The notes under the pieces are model-generated. The model made no database searches and was not told the DNA's origin. It saw nothing but the letters and a program-made list of their open reading frames with translations. 64,000 nucleotides of DNA from an uncultured Microbacterium sp. (GTDB lineage: Bacteria; Actinomycetota; Actinomycetes; Actinomycetales; Microbacteriaceae): contig NZ_CANLCY010000003.1 of NCBI RefSeq assembly GCF_947489255.1, positions 434,001-498,000 on the forward strand, written 5' to 3'. The position numbers and the translations under genes are program-made. Positions 14,974 to 24,500 of this stretch are shown here, piece by piece. Numbering within the stretch: position 1 is the stretch's first letter; every line of letters begins with the position of its first letter.

Positions 14974-16530
14974 TCATCCTCCGGCGTGCTGGCGCAGCCA
15001 CGCGATCGGGTCGATCGGCGTCGTGCCGTTCTGGAGGATCTCGACGTGGGTGTGGGCACCGAAGGAGCGACCGGTGTTCCCGGTGCGGCCGAGGAACTGA
15101 CCCACGTGCACCTTCTCGCCCTGGGTGACCTGCAGCGAGCCGTACTGCATGTGACCGTAACGGCTCGAGACGAGCTGTCCGTCGATCTCGTGGTCGATCA
15201 GCACGGTGACGCCGAAGGCGCCGCCCTGCTCGGTCGCGATGCGCACGGTGCCGTCGGCGATGGCCTGCACGGGCGAGCCCTCGCCGGGCACGAAGTCGGC
15301 ACCCTCGTGGAAGCCGCCGTCGCGCATGCCGAAGCCGTACGAGATCGACACTCCCACCGCGAAGGGCCACTGGATGGGCGACGTCGGGTCGTTCACGTAG
15401 AAGTCGGACGGGCGGGTGATGCCCGAATCGAGCGCCATCTTCGCGTAGGTGGTGGCGCTGTAGCCGTCGTCGGTGCGGTCGACCACGCCGGCCGATGCCT
15501 GCGCGGGGGCGACGTACGCCTGGATCTCGCCGTCGCCCGCGGCGACGTCGCTACCGCCGACCGCGAGGCGGGTCGTGGCGGAAGCGGCGGGGGCCGTGAC
15601 GCTGTCGGTGCCGCTCGCCGAGGCGAGGGCGTTGACGGGCATGGTCATGCCGACGGTGAGCAGTCCGACGACGCCCATGACGCCCACCGAGAACGACGTC
15701 GTCGCGATGCGACGCACGTTGCGGCGAGTGCGGGGAGCGGCCGCGGCCGCGGGCAGCCCCTCGGCGACGGGCTCGCGCGGGGCGACGACGGGCGCCTGGA
15801 TGGCCGTCTCGCCCGTGAAGGAGAAGAGGCGCGCGGCGGTGGCGAACTCGTCGGCCTCATCGGTCGAGGCCGACGCGGCGGACTCGGCAGCGACGGACGC
15901 GGAGTCGACGGATGCCGCGGGCGCGGGGATCGCGGCATCGGGGGTCTCGTCGATCTGCTCGGCGGCGACGGCGTCGTCGACGGTCGAGTCGATGATGACC
16001 GAGGATGCCGGACGGCGACGCGAGCGACGCGAGACCGGGAGGGTGATGGGCGAGGTCGGCAGCGAGACGGGCGTGGTGGCCACGTCGCTGTCGGCGCTCT
16101 GCAGGATGACGGCGACGTCGTCGGAGCGGCGCTCCTCGACGACGGTGACCTCGAGGGCGTCGGACGCCTCGTCGGCCGGGGCTTCGTCGGCCGGGGCGTC
16201 GTCGGCCGGGGCTTCGACGGCCGGGGCGTCGACGGCCGCCTCACGGTCGGGCAGCGTCGGCTCGATCGTCGCGGCGATCACGGTCTCCATGACGGCGACC
16301 GCGACGTTCTCGATCAGCTCGGGCTGAGAGGCGGACTCGGCGTCGACCGGAGCGGGATCGGCGGGCTTCGGGGCGGGCTCATCGACAACGGCGGTGGGCG
16401 CTTCGCTCGCGGAGAGACGGCGCATCTCGGCGCGGGTCAATCGCGGAGCGGACTCAGCGGCAGGCGTGGTGAGGGGGCGACGAGACCGCCGGGTCGGGGC
16501 GGGCTCAGTCTCGGGGGCTTCTGACGGCAA
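14974..16530 (-). CDS. Membrane-anchored M23 (LytM/lysostaphin-type) peptidoglycan peptidase
   Basis: 518 residues. A long Pro/Ala/Glu-rich, low-complexity N-terminal region (about 1-260, with repeats like PADEAPADEA) is followed by a single hydrophobic segment at about 275-297 (SFSVGVMGVVGLLTVGMTM) and the extracellular C-terminal M23 domain (about 390-515). Zinc ligands are visible in HEGADF and HTHVE. M23 enzymes cut or bind peptidoglycan crosslinks in cell separation. The first available start is TTG at 16530; a later ATG (MRRLSASEA, about residue 36) could also be used. The gene ends 68 bp upstream of tRNA-Thr, same strand. Confidence 0.85.
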   Translation of the reverse strand: MPSEAPETEPAPTRRSRRPLTTPAAESAPRLTRAEMRRLSASEAPTAVVDEPAPKPADPAPVDAESASQPELIENVAVAVMETVIAATIEPTLPDREAAVDAPAVEAPADDAPADEAPADEASDALEVTVVEERRSDDVAVILQSADSDVATTPVSLPTSPITLPVSRRSRRRPASSVIIDSTVDDAVAAEQIDETPDAAIPAPAASVDSASVAAESAASASTDEADEFATAARLFSFTGETAIQAPVVAPREPVAEGLPAAAAAPRTRRNVRRIATTSFSVGVMGVVGLLTVGMTMPVNALASASGTDSVTAPAASATTRLAVGGSDVAAGDGEIQAYVAPAQASAGVVDRTDDGYSATTYAKMALDSGITRPSDFYVNDPTSPIQWPFAVGVSISYGFGMRDGGFHEGADFVPGEGSPVQAIADGTVRIATEQGGAFGVTVLIDHEIDGQLVSSRYGHMQYGSLQVTQGEKVHVGQFLGRTGNTGRSFGAHTHVEILQNGTTPIDPIAWLRQHAGG

Positions 16531-16680
16531 CGCGCGGGGGCTCTCGTGTCGTGTCGCAGGCGCGACGGCTTCGGGCTTTGGGGGCTTGGCCGTTTTCCGT
16601 GGATTCGGGTCACGAAAAATAACGAACTGGTAAACACCCTACCCCGGGCGGTCTGGGAATGCCATGAACGCCCCGCCTTT

Positions 16681-17487
16681 TCACCTGTCGTAATCGAGCA
16701 GGGGCTCCAGACGGTCGAAGAACGCCGGTCCTGCCGCGATGACCATGCCGTTGCCGGGTCGTCCGCCGGGGGCTCCGCCCACCGTGCCGCCCGCCTCCTG
16801 CACGAGCAGCGATCCGGCCGCGTGATCCCACGGCTGCGTGCCGCGCTCGTAGTAGGCGTCGACGCGTCCCGCGGCGACCGAGGCGAGATCGAGCGAGGCC
16901 GCGCCGATACGGCGCACGTCGCGCGCGATCGGCATGACCCGCGCCAGCTGCGCCAGCGCCGGTCCGTGGGTCTCGGGGTTGTAGCCGAAGCCGGTCGCCA
17001 CGAGTCCGCCGGCCGGGCCCACCTCGCTCACCGTGAGGCGCTGGTCGCCGAGCCAGGCTCCCCCACCGCGCGAGGCCGTGAACAGCTCGCCCGTGACGGG
17101 GTTGAAGACGGCTCCGGCGAGCGCTGTCCACGTCGCCGTCTCGGCGGTGCCCTCGACCGCGGCGATGCTCACGGCCCACGCCGGGATGCCGTAGGCGTAG
17201 TTGACGGTGCCGTCGATCGGGTCGACGACCCAGGTGATCCCGCTCGTGCCCTCCTCGGCACCGGACTCCTCGCCGAAGAATCCGTCGTCGGGCCGCTCGC
17301 GCGCGAGCTCCGCGCGGATGAACGCCTCCACCTCGCGGTCGGCGGCGGTGACGATGTCGGCGGCGGCCGACTTGGTCGCGGCCACCGTCACCCCCTCCTG
17401 CCGACGGCGGTGGGCGAGGTCGCCGGCCTCACGGGCGATGCGCGCGGCGATGTCGAGCAGTTCTGCGGGAAGGGTCATGGCATCCAC
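16681..17487 (-). CDS. Inositol monophosphatase family protein
   Basis: 268 residues. The metal-binding motifs are complete: the Glu in FFGEESGAEEG, WVVDPIDGTVNYAYG (DPxDGT), and WDHAAGSLLVQEAGG. The family dephosphorylates inositol-1-phosphate, histidinol phosphate or related sugar phosphates with Mg2+. The substrate is not decided by sequence. The start is either GTG at 17487 or ATG at 17478. It diverges from the phytoene desaturase-like gene 52 bp away. Confidence 0.88.
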   Translation of the reverse strand: MDAMTLPAELLDIAARIAREAGDLAHRRRQEGVTVAATKSAAADIVTAADREVEAFIRAELARERPDDGFFGEESGAEEGTSGITWVVDPIDGTVNYAYGIPAWAVSIAAVEGTAETATWTALAGAVFNPVTGELFTASRGGGAWLGDQRLTVSEVGPAGGLVATGFGYNPETHGPALAQLARVMPIARDVRRIGAASLDLASVAAGRVDAYYERGTQPWDHAAGSLLVQEAGGTVGGAPGGRPGNGMVIAAGPAFFDRLEPLLDYDR

Positions 17488-17527
17488 GCTAGTGCGCCAC
17501 CCCCTGCGCGGAATTCGTCGAGCTGGT

Positions 17528-17533
17528 TAACGT
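17528..17533 (+). promoter_or_regulatory. -10 box TAACGT placed for a leaderless mRNA
   Basis: TAACGT lies 6 bp before the ATG of the FAD oxidoreductase at 17540. That spacing puts the transcription start at or next to the start codon. Confidence 0.5.
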
Positions 17534-17539
17534 GGGGGC

Positions 17540-19129
17540 ATGACCGCTTCGGATTCTCGCCGGTACGACGTCGTCATCGCGGGGGGCGGGCACAACGCCC
17601 TGGTCGCCGCGGCCTACCTCGCCCGGGCCGGGCGCCGCGTGGCGGTGATCGAGAGAGCCGAGGCCGTGGGCGGGGCGGCCGTGTCGGAACGCCCGTGGTT
17701 CGGCGTCGACGCCCGCCTGTCGCGCTACTCCTATCTGGTGAGCCTGCTGCCGCAGAAGATCATCGACGACCTGGGCCTGCGGATCACCCTCAAGAGGCGC
17801 CGGTACTCCTCGTACACGCCGGATCCACGCGACCCCTCGCGCGGGATCCTGATCGACACCCAGGATGCCGAGGCGACGGCCGCGTCGTTCGTGCGGACCC
17901 TCGGCGACGAGGGCGCCGCGGAGGCGGAGCGGTTCTCGGCCTTCGGCGAGCGTCTCGCCCCGCTGGCCGAGGCGGTGTTCCCGACGATGACGGATCCCCT
18001 GCCGACGGCGGACGAGCTGCGCACCCGGGTGGGCGACGACGACCTGTGGGACGCGCTCACGACCCGGCCGCTCGGCGATCTGCTGAGGCGGTCGTTCGAG
18101 AGCGATCTCGTCCGCGGCATCGCCCTCACCGACGGGCTCATCGGCACGTTCGCCACCTCCGACGACCCCTCGCTCGCGCAGAACCGCTGCTTCCTGTACC
18201 ACGTGATCGGCGGCGGGACCGGCGATTGGGACGTGCCGGTCGGCGGCATGGGCGCGATCACGAAAGAACTCGAACGGGTCGCGCTCGAGGCGGGTGCGGA
18301 GATCTTCACCGGTGTGGAGGTCATCTCGATCTCGCCCGACGGCGACGTGCACACCATGACCGACCGGTCGGAGGTGTTCCACGGAGAGCTCGTGCTCAGC
18401 GGTGTCGGGCGCGCCGCTCTCGACCGTCTGCTGTCCGCGGGCGGGGGCGCGACGACTGGCGCCCAGACGCCCGAGGGCGCCCAGGTCAAGGTGAACATGC
18501 TCCTCTCGCGGCTGCCCCGCCTGCGCGACGAGTCCGTCACCCCCGAGGCCGCCTTCTCGGGCACCTTTCACGTCAACGAGACGATGACCCAGGTGGATGC
18601 CGCGTACGCGGCGGCATCCGGAGGACTCATCCCCGAGCCGCTCCCCGTCGAGATCTACTGCCACTCGCTGACCGATCCGTCGATCCTGGGCGACCACCTC
18701 GTCGCCGACGGGGCCCAGACCCTGACGATGTTCGGGCTGCAGGTGCCGCACCGACTCATCGCCGACATGGACCCCGTCGCCGCGGGGGCGAAGCTGCTCG
18801 CGGCCGCGCAGGCCTCTCTCGAGTCGGTCATCGCCGAGCCGCTGCGCGACTGCATCCTCCGCGCCCCCGACGGACGGCTGTGCATCGAGGCGCGTACGAC
18901 GCGCGACCTCGAGGAGTCGCTCAACATGATCGGCGGCGACATCTTCCACGGCGCCCTGTCGTGGCCCTGGCTCGACGCGCCCGCCTTCACGCCCGCCGGG
19001 CGGTGGGGCGTCGCGACGCCGCACCCGCGGGTGCTGCTGTGCGGCTCCGGCGCGCAGCGCGGCGGCGCGGTCAGCGGCATCGGCGGGCAGAACGCGGCGA
19101 TGGCGGCGCTGGAGATCCTGGAGGGCTAG
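17540..19129 (+). CDS. Phytoene desaturase-like NAD(P)/FAD-dependent oxidoreductase
   Basis: 529 residues. The N-terminal FAD motif is AGGGHNALVAAAYLARAGRRVAVIERAEAVGGAA (residues about 12-45). The C terminus ends in GIGGQNAAMAALEILEG, a carotenoid-oxidoreductase-like FAD region with LLCGSGAQRGGAVSG. This branch is related to CrtI and to mammalian PYROXD2, and its members in ordinary bacteria are mostly uncharacterised. No carotenoid gene cluster (crtE, crtB) is adjacent, so carotenoid synthesis is not supported. It converges on the MocR gene with a 4-bp overlap of stop codons. A -10-like TAACGT sits 6 bp from the ATG. Confidence 0.8.
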   Translation: MTASDSRRYDVVIAGGGHNALVAAAYLARAGRRVAVIERAEAVGGAAVSERPWFGVDARLSRYSYLVSLLPQKIIDDLGLRITLKRRRYSSYTPDPRDPSRGILIDTQDAEATAASFVRTLGDEGAAEAERFSAFGERLAPLAEAVFPTMTDPLPTADELRTRVGDDDLWDALTTRPLGDLLRRSFESDLVRGIALTDGLIGTFATSDDPSLAQNRCFLYHVIGGGTGDWDVPVGGMGAITKELERVALEAGAEIFTGVEVISISPDGDVHTMTDRSEVFHGELVLSGVGRAALDRLLSAGGGATTGAQTPEGAQVKVNMLLSRLPRLRDESVTPEAAFSGTFHVNETMTQVDAAYAAASGGLIPEPLPVEIYCHSLTDPSILGDHLVADGAQTLTMFGLQVPHRLIADMDPVAAGAKLLAAAQASLESVIAEPLRDCILRAPDGRLCIEARTTRDLEESLNMIGGDIFHGALSWPWLDAPAFTPAGRWGVATPHPRVLLCGSGAQRGGAVSGIGGQNAAMAALEILEG

Positions 19130-20529
19130 AGGCCCCGCGCGAGCGCACTGATCTGGGCCACGGCATCCATCAGCGCCGGCGTCGACGGCTCGGCGTAGCC
19201 GAAGACGATTCCCGGGGGCAGGTCGACGGCGGTACCCGGCACGGCATAGCCGGAGAGGGGTGCCACCAGGATGCCGCGGGCCGCGAGCGTGTCGACCAGG
19301 GCGCCCTCGACCTGCGGTGGGGCGTCGTCGAACAGCACGACCGCGTGCAGTCCCCCGTCGGTGGCCGTCAGCGTCATCCCCTCGATGCCCGCGAACGCAT
19401 CGAGCAGCAGACGGCGACGATGGCGGTAGTCGCGCCGGCGGCGGGCGGTGTGGCGGGCGAGGGCGCCCTCGGCGAGGTAGAGCGCGAGGGCCCGCTGCTG
19501 GACCTGCGAGACCGGCGGGTCGAGGTCGGTGCGTGCCTCGACGATCTGGTCGCGCAGGGCGCCGGTCGCCACGATCCAGCCGCAGCGCAGCGCCGGACTC
19601 AGCACCTTCGACAGCGTGCCGATCGACACCACGTTCGCCGGATCCAGCAGATGCAACGGCGGCAGGGGGACACGGCCGTGCGGGAACTCGCTGTCGTAGT
19701 CGTCTTCGATGACGACGGTCGCGGTGCGCGCCGCCCCGTCGAGCAGGCGCGAGCGGGCAGCGGCATCCAATCGGCTGCCGAGGGGATAGTGGTGGTGCGG
19801 TGTGACGATCACGGCGTCGAGGTCGGCGTGCGCGTCGAAGGCGTCGAGGTCGAGACCCGAACCCAGCCGGACCGGAATGGGCACCGCCTCGGCGCCGAGG
19901 CGGGCGAGCAGTCGACGCACCCGCGGATATCCGGGGTTCTCGATCCCCACGCGCAGGCGCGCACCGCGGGGCACGAGGGCGAGCAGAGTGAGCAGCATCG
20001 CATCGCTCGTGCCCGCGGTGACGACGATGTCATCGGCGGCGAGGTCGAGGCCCCGGGTGCGTCCGAGGTGGGCGGCGATCGCCGCGCGCAACGCGGGGTC
20101 GCCCACGGCATCACCGATGTCGGCCGGCACCTCGCGCGCGCTCGCACGACGCCAGGCCGAGCGCCACGCGGCGTCGACGATGCCCGTCGTGCCGGGGCGG
20201 CCGGGACGCAGGTCGACGACCGGTGCGATCGCTGCGGGCACGGGCGATGTCGACGCGGCGGCGGACGACGCCGCAACCGGGCGCGCGACGTCGGCGACCG
20301 CCGTGCCCCCGCCCGGTCGGGCGACGAGATACCCCTCCCCCGCGAGGATCTCGTAGGCCGAAACGACCGTGCCGCGCGCGAGCCCGAGGTCGGCCGCGAG
20401 CGCCCGTGTCGACGGCACGACGTCACCGCCGCGGACGCGCCCGGCCAGCACCGCCGCGCGAATCCCGTGCGCGAGCTGCTCGTGCAGCGGGACGGGCGCG
20501 CTGCGATCCAGGATGCCGACGTCGATCAC
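19126..20529 (-). CDS. MocR/PdxR-type GntR regulator with aminotransferase domain
   Basis: 467 residues. The N-terminal GntR winged helix (about 1-80: PLHEQLAHGIRAAVLAGRVRGGDVVPSTRALAADLGLARGTVVSAYEIL) is fused to a fold-type I aminotransferase domain (about 110-467) with the PLP-lysine segment IGTLSKVLSPALRCGW. Such proteins sense PLP and often regulate vitamin B6 or amino acid genes. It diverges from a pyridoxamine-phosphate-oxidase-fold gene 81 bp away, the classic arrangement for a MocR regulator and its target. Start is GTG. I see no clear operator, only weak TGGTCC/GGACTA elements at about 20542-20580. Confidence 0.88.
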   Translation of the reverse strand: MIDVGILDRSAPVPLHEQLAHGIRAAVLAGRVRGGDVVPSTRALAADLGLARGTVVSAYEILAGEGYLVARPGGGTAVADVARPVAASSAAASTSPVPAAIAPVVDLRPGRPGTTGIVDAAWRSAWRRASAREVPADIGDAVGDPALRAAIAAHLGRTRGLDLAADDIVVTAGTSDAMLLTLLALVPRGARLRVGIENPGYPRVRRLLARLGAEAVPIPVRLGSGLDLDAFDAHADLDAVIVTPHHHYPLGSRLDAAARSRLLDGAARTATVVIEDDYDSEFPHGRVPLPPLHLLDPANVVSIGTLSKVLSPALRCGWIVATGALRDQIVEARTDLDPPVSQVQQRALALYLAEGALARHTARRRRDYRHRRRLLLDAFAGIEGMTLTATDGGLHAVVLFDDAPPQVEGALVDTLAARGILVAPLSGYAVPGTAVDLPPGIVFGYAEPSTPALMDAVAQISALARGL

Positions 20530-20610
20530 CCCTCGATTGTGTCACTGGTCCACTCGACCGACGCAGAACCGGACTAGGCGATGATCCACGTAGCGGGATG
20601 AGATCGATCC

Positions 20611-21285
20611 ATGACCGATCTGCCCCTGACGACCCTGACCCGTGTCCGCCGCGGAGCCCACCACCAGGTCACCGACCGCGCAGCCCTGTACGACGTGATC
20701 GACGGCGCCCTGTACGCCACCCTCGCGATCGTGCGCGACGACCGCCCGATCGCCCTCCCGGTCGGCATCGGCCGCGACGGCGACGACATGCTCGTGCACG
20801 GCTCCACGGGCAGCGACTTCTTCCGGCGCATCGCCGCCGGTGCGCCCGTGTGCGTCACGGTGACCCACCTGATGGGCCTGAAATACGCCCGCTCCCTGTT
20901 CGACAGCTCGATGCGGTACCGGTGCGCGGTCGTGCACGGCGTGGCATCCATCGTCCCCCCGGAGGAGAAGGAGGCGGCCCTGCTCGCCCTGTCGGAGCAC
21001 CTCATGCCCGGTCGGAGTGCCGACGTGCGCCCGATGACCTCGCGCGAGATCGCCGCGACGATGGTGCTGCGCATCCCCCTCGCCGAGGCGAGCGTGAAGG
21101 ACAACGCCGGCTCCCTCGTCGAGGTCGACGACGACGGTGAGGACCGCCGCGTCTGGGCGGGGATGCTGCCGTTGCGGGTCGTCGCCGGGGAGCCGGTCAC
21201 GTCGGCGCAGACGGTGGCGGGCGTCGCGGTTCCCGAGTCGGTCCGGCGCGCCGCGCGCCGTGTTCAGGAGTCGGGGACGGCCTGA
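20611..21285 (+). CDS. Pyridoxamine 5'-phosphate oxidase-fold (flavin split-barrel) protein
   Basis: 224 residues. The region DRAALYDVIDGALYATLAIVRDDRPIALPVGIGRDGDDMLVHGSTGSDFF is the split-barrel N-terminal half that binds FMN or F420 or heme. This is the PNPOx-like Nim/Pnp subgroup rather than PdxH itself; the PdxH substrate motifs are not evident. It may act on a flavin-linked small molecule or in B6 metabolism, as its divergent MocR neighbour suggests. Start is ATG. Confidence 0.8.
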   Translation: MTDLPLTTLTRVRRGAHHQVTDRAALYDVIDGALYATLAIVRDDRPIALPVGIGRDGDDMLVHGSTGSDFFRRIAAGAPVCVTVTHLMGLKYARSLFDSSMRYRCAVVHGVASIVPPEEKEAALLALSEHLMPGRSADVRPMTSREIAATMVLRIPLAEASVKDNAGSLVEVDDDGEDRRVWAGMLPLRVVAGEPVTSAQTVAGVAVPESVRRAARRVQESGTA

Positions 21286-21300
21286 CGGCGCGGGTCCGGC

Positions 21301-21374
21301 CGCACAACTCCTGCAGAGTGGCCCGAGAAGCCCCGCCACGGGCTCCGATCGCTCGATCCTGCAGGAGTTGTGCG
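21301..21374. repeat. 16-bp perfect inverted repeat with 42-bp spacer
   Basis: Arms CGCACAACTCCTGCAG (21301-21316) and CTGCAGGAGTTGTGCG (21359-21374). It lies in the 256-bp gap between the split-barrel gene and the 3' end of putA, which are convergent. It may act as a bidirectional terminator or be a dispersed intergenic palindrome. The gap otherwise holds nothing I recognise. Confidence 0.6.
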
Positions 21375-21541
21375 CACCGCCGACGTGGCACCTGTGACGG
21401 TCCCGGCCTGCAGGACGTCCGCCGACGGCCGCGGCCGGGCCCACGGCGGCAGCGAAGCGGGGCCGCTCCCGAACGAACGACCCCGCGCGACGGCAGGACG
21501 GGGGCGGGGCCGTCGCCGCAGCGGCCCGCCCCCTCGGCGGC

Positions 21542-24500
21542 TCAGCCGACGAGCGAAGGAACCTCGTAGCGGCGCGGCGTGCCGAAGCGGTGCGCGGTGA
21601 TCGACACGGCCTGCTCGCGCAGGAACGGCAGCAGCTCGACCTGTCCGGCGCGCGTGACCTCTCCCGCGTACACGGCGACCAACGGCGAGCCACCGGTGGC
21701 CTCGGCAACGGCGGCGACCGATCCGCCCAGCAGGCGCACCCGCCCGCCCGTGCGGGCGAGGCGTGCCGCGCGACGGCTCCAGTCCGCGGCGTCCTCCACC
21801 GTCGCCCGCACGCCGACGCCCTCGAGCCACGCGCGCACGGCGGGCGCGAGCTCGGCGGCGGAGCTCACGGTCACGACGGAGCCCGCCCGCACGCCCGCGG
21901 CGACCACGCGCACGAGAGCGGACGCTGACGCGTCTTCGAGGCGCACCGTCACCGGTACCGCGGCGTAGCGCAGCACGTTCTGCTCCGATTCGAGGCCCGT
22001 CACGTCACGGGCGAGCGAGAACTCCTCGGCCCACGCGGCGGCGTCGCTCGACAGCGCCCCGGCCAGCCACTCCCGCTCCGCGGCGGGCACGGCGGCCAGC
22101 GCCGGGGCGGCGAGGGCATCGGGCGTGCGGGGCGCCGAGGTGTCGGCATCCGCCCACGCTCCGAACCCGAAGAGGTAGTGCGGTCCCCCGGCCTTGGTTC
22201 CCGCACCCACGGCCGACTTCTTCCACCCGCCGAAGGGCTGGCGCTGCACGATCGCGCCGGTGGTGCCGCGGTTGACGTAGACGTTGCCGGCCTCGATGCG
22301 CGCGAGCCACGTGTCGATCTCGGCCGAGTCCAGGGCGTGCAGGCCCGAGGTGAGGCCGTACTCGATCGCGTTGACGATCTCGATCGCCTCGTCGAGCGTC
22401 TCGGCGGTCATGATGCCGAGCACCGGACCGAAGTACTCCGTGCGGTGGAAGGCGCTGCCCGGCTGCACACCCTCACGGATGCCGGGGCGCCACAGCATCC
22501 CGTCGGCATCGAGCCGGCGAGGCTCGACCACCCAGCGCTGGCCGGGCTCGAGGGTCGTGAGCGCCTGCAGGAGCTTGCCCTGCGCCGGCTCGATGAGCGG
22601 TCCGACGCGCGAGGCCTCGTCCCACGGCATCCCGACCTCGAGCGAGGTCACCGCGTCGACGAGCTGGTCGCGGAAGCGACGCGAGCGGGCGACCGACCCG
22701 ACGAGCACGACGAGGGATGCCGCCGAGCACTTCTGCCCCGCGTGCCCGAAAGCCGACATCGCGACGTCCTTCGCCGCGAGGTCGAGGTCGGCGCTGGGGG
22801 TGACGATCACGGCGTTCTTGCCGCTCGTCTCGGCCAGCAGGGGCAGGTCGGGGCGGAACGAGCGGAACAGCTCGGCCGTCTCGTAGGCGCCGGTGAGCAC
22901 CACGCGCTCGACGGCGGGGTGGGTGAGGAGCTGCCGGCCGAGGTCGTTCTCGGACACCTGCACGAGCTTCAGCACCTCGCGCGGGACCCCGGCCTCCCAC
23001 AGGGCCTCGACCATGACGGCACCCGAGCGCTCGGCGAGGCCCGCGGGCTTGATGACGACGGCCGAACCGGCGGCGAGCGCGGCCAGGGTCGAGCCGGCGG
23101 GGATCGCGACGGGGAAGTTCCACGGCGGGGTGACCACGGTCACACCGACCGGGGTGAAGGTCGCGCCGTCGACGGTCTCGAGGGTCCGCGCCTGCTCGGC
23201 GTAATAGTGGGCGAAGTCGATCGCCTCCGACACCTCGGGGTCGCTCTGCTCGATGACCTTGCCGCACTCGGCGCCCATGACCTCGAGCAGGTCGGCCCGG
23301 CGCTTCTCCAGCGCATCACCCGCGCGGTGCAGGATCTCGGCCCGACCGGCGGCCCCGAGCGCGCGCCACGCGGCGGCGGCGTCCGCGGCATCCTGGATGA
23401 GGGCGTTCAGCGCGTCCTCGTCGGTGACGGTGTGCGCGGCGATGGTGTCGCGGCCCAGGTCGGACCCCTGCATGCCGCCGACGATCGCCCGCGCCCAGTC
23501 GCGGTTCGCCGCGATCGCCGGGTCGGAGTCGGGGGCGTTGCGGAATCCCTGCGTCGGCGCGGGCTCGGCGGGTGCGGTGCGGTCCTGCACGCGGTTCGAC
23601 GCCGGAACGCCCTCGGGCATGTCGGCGAGGGATGCCAGGAACCGGTCGCGCTCGCGGGCGAACAGGGCCGCGTGCGTGTCGAGGTCGAACACCGCCGACA
23701 TGAAGTTCTCGCTCGACGCGCCCTCCTCGAGGCGGCGGATGAGGTAGGCGATCGCGACGTCGAACTCCTGCGGGTGCACGACGGGCGTGTAGAGCAGGAT
23801 CGAGCCGACCGTGCGACGGACCACCGCCTGCTGAGCCGTGGCCATGCCCAGCAGCATCTCGACGTCGATGCCGCCGGTCACGCCCCGTCGCTCGGCGAGC
23901 AGCCAGGCGAGCGCGACGTCGAAGAGGTTGTGTCCCGCCACGCCGATGCGCACGTTCCTCGTGTGCTCCGGACGCAGCGCGTAGTCGAGCACAGCCTTGT
24001 ACGACGCATCGGTCGCCTGCTTCGACGGCCAGGTCGCCAGCGGCCAGTCGTGCACGTCGGCATCCACGCGTTCCATCGGCAGGTTCGCGCCCTTGACGAC
24101 GCGCACCTTGATGCCCGCTCCCCCGGATGCCACCCGCGCGGCGGTCCATTCCTGCAGGCGGATCATGGCGGCGAGCGCATCGGGCAGGTAGGCCTGGAGC
24201 ACGATGCCGGCCTCGACGCCGCGGAACTCGGGCTCGCCCAGCAGCGTCTCGAAGACGGCGAGGGTGAGGTCGAGGTCTTTGAACTCCTCCATGTCGAGGT
24301 TGAGGAAGGTGCCGGTCTCCTTCGCCACCCGGTACAGGGGGCGCAGGGCCGCGACCGCGTCGTCCACGGCGGCGTCGAACGCCCAGGGCGTGTGCGGGGC
24401 GACGGTGGACGACACCTTGATCGAGACGTAGTCCACGTCGTCGCGCGAGAGGAGCTTGCGGGTGCCGGCGAGGCGTCGCGCGGCCTCCTTCTTGCCGAGG

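Noticed and set aside
17540..19129. Carotenoid phytoene desaturase CrtI
   Set aside because: The FAD motif resembles CrtI, but no crtB or crtE neighbour exists and the protein fits the PYROXD2-like branch.
16546..20577. Very long open plus-strand frame over M23 end, IMPase, FAD oxidoreductase and MocR genes
   Set aside because: High G+C leaves long open antisense frames; the translation is Arg/Pro/Ala-rich without motifs and overlaps confidently assigned genes.
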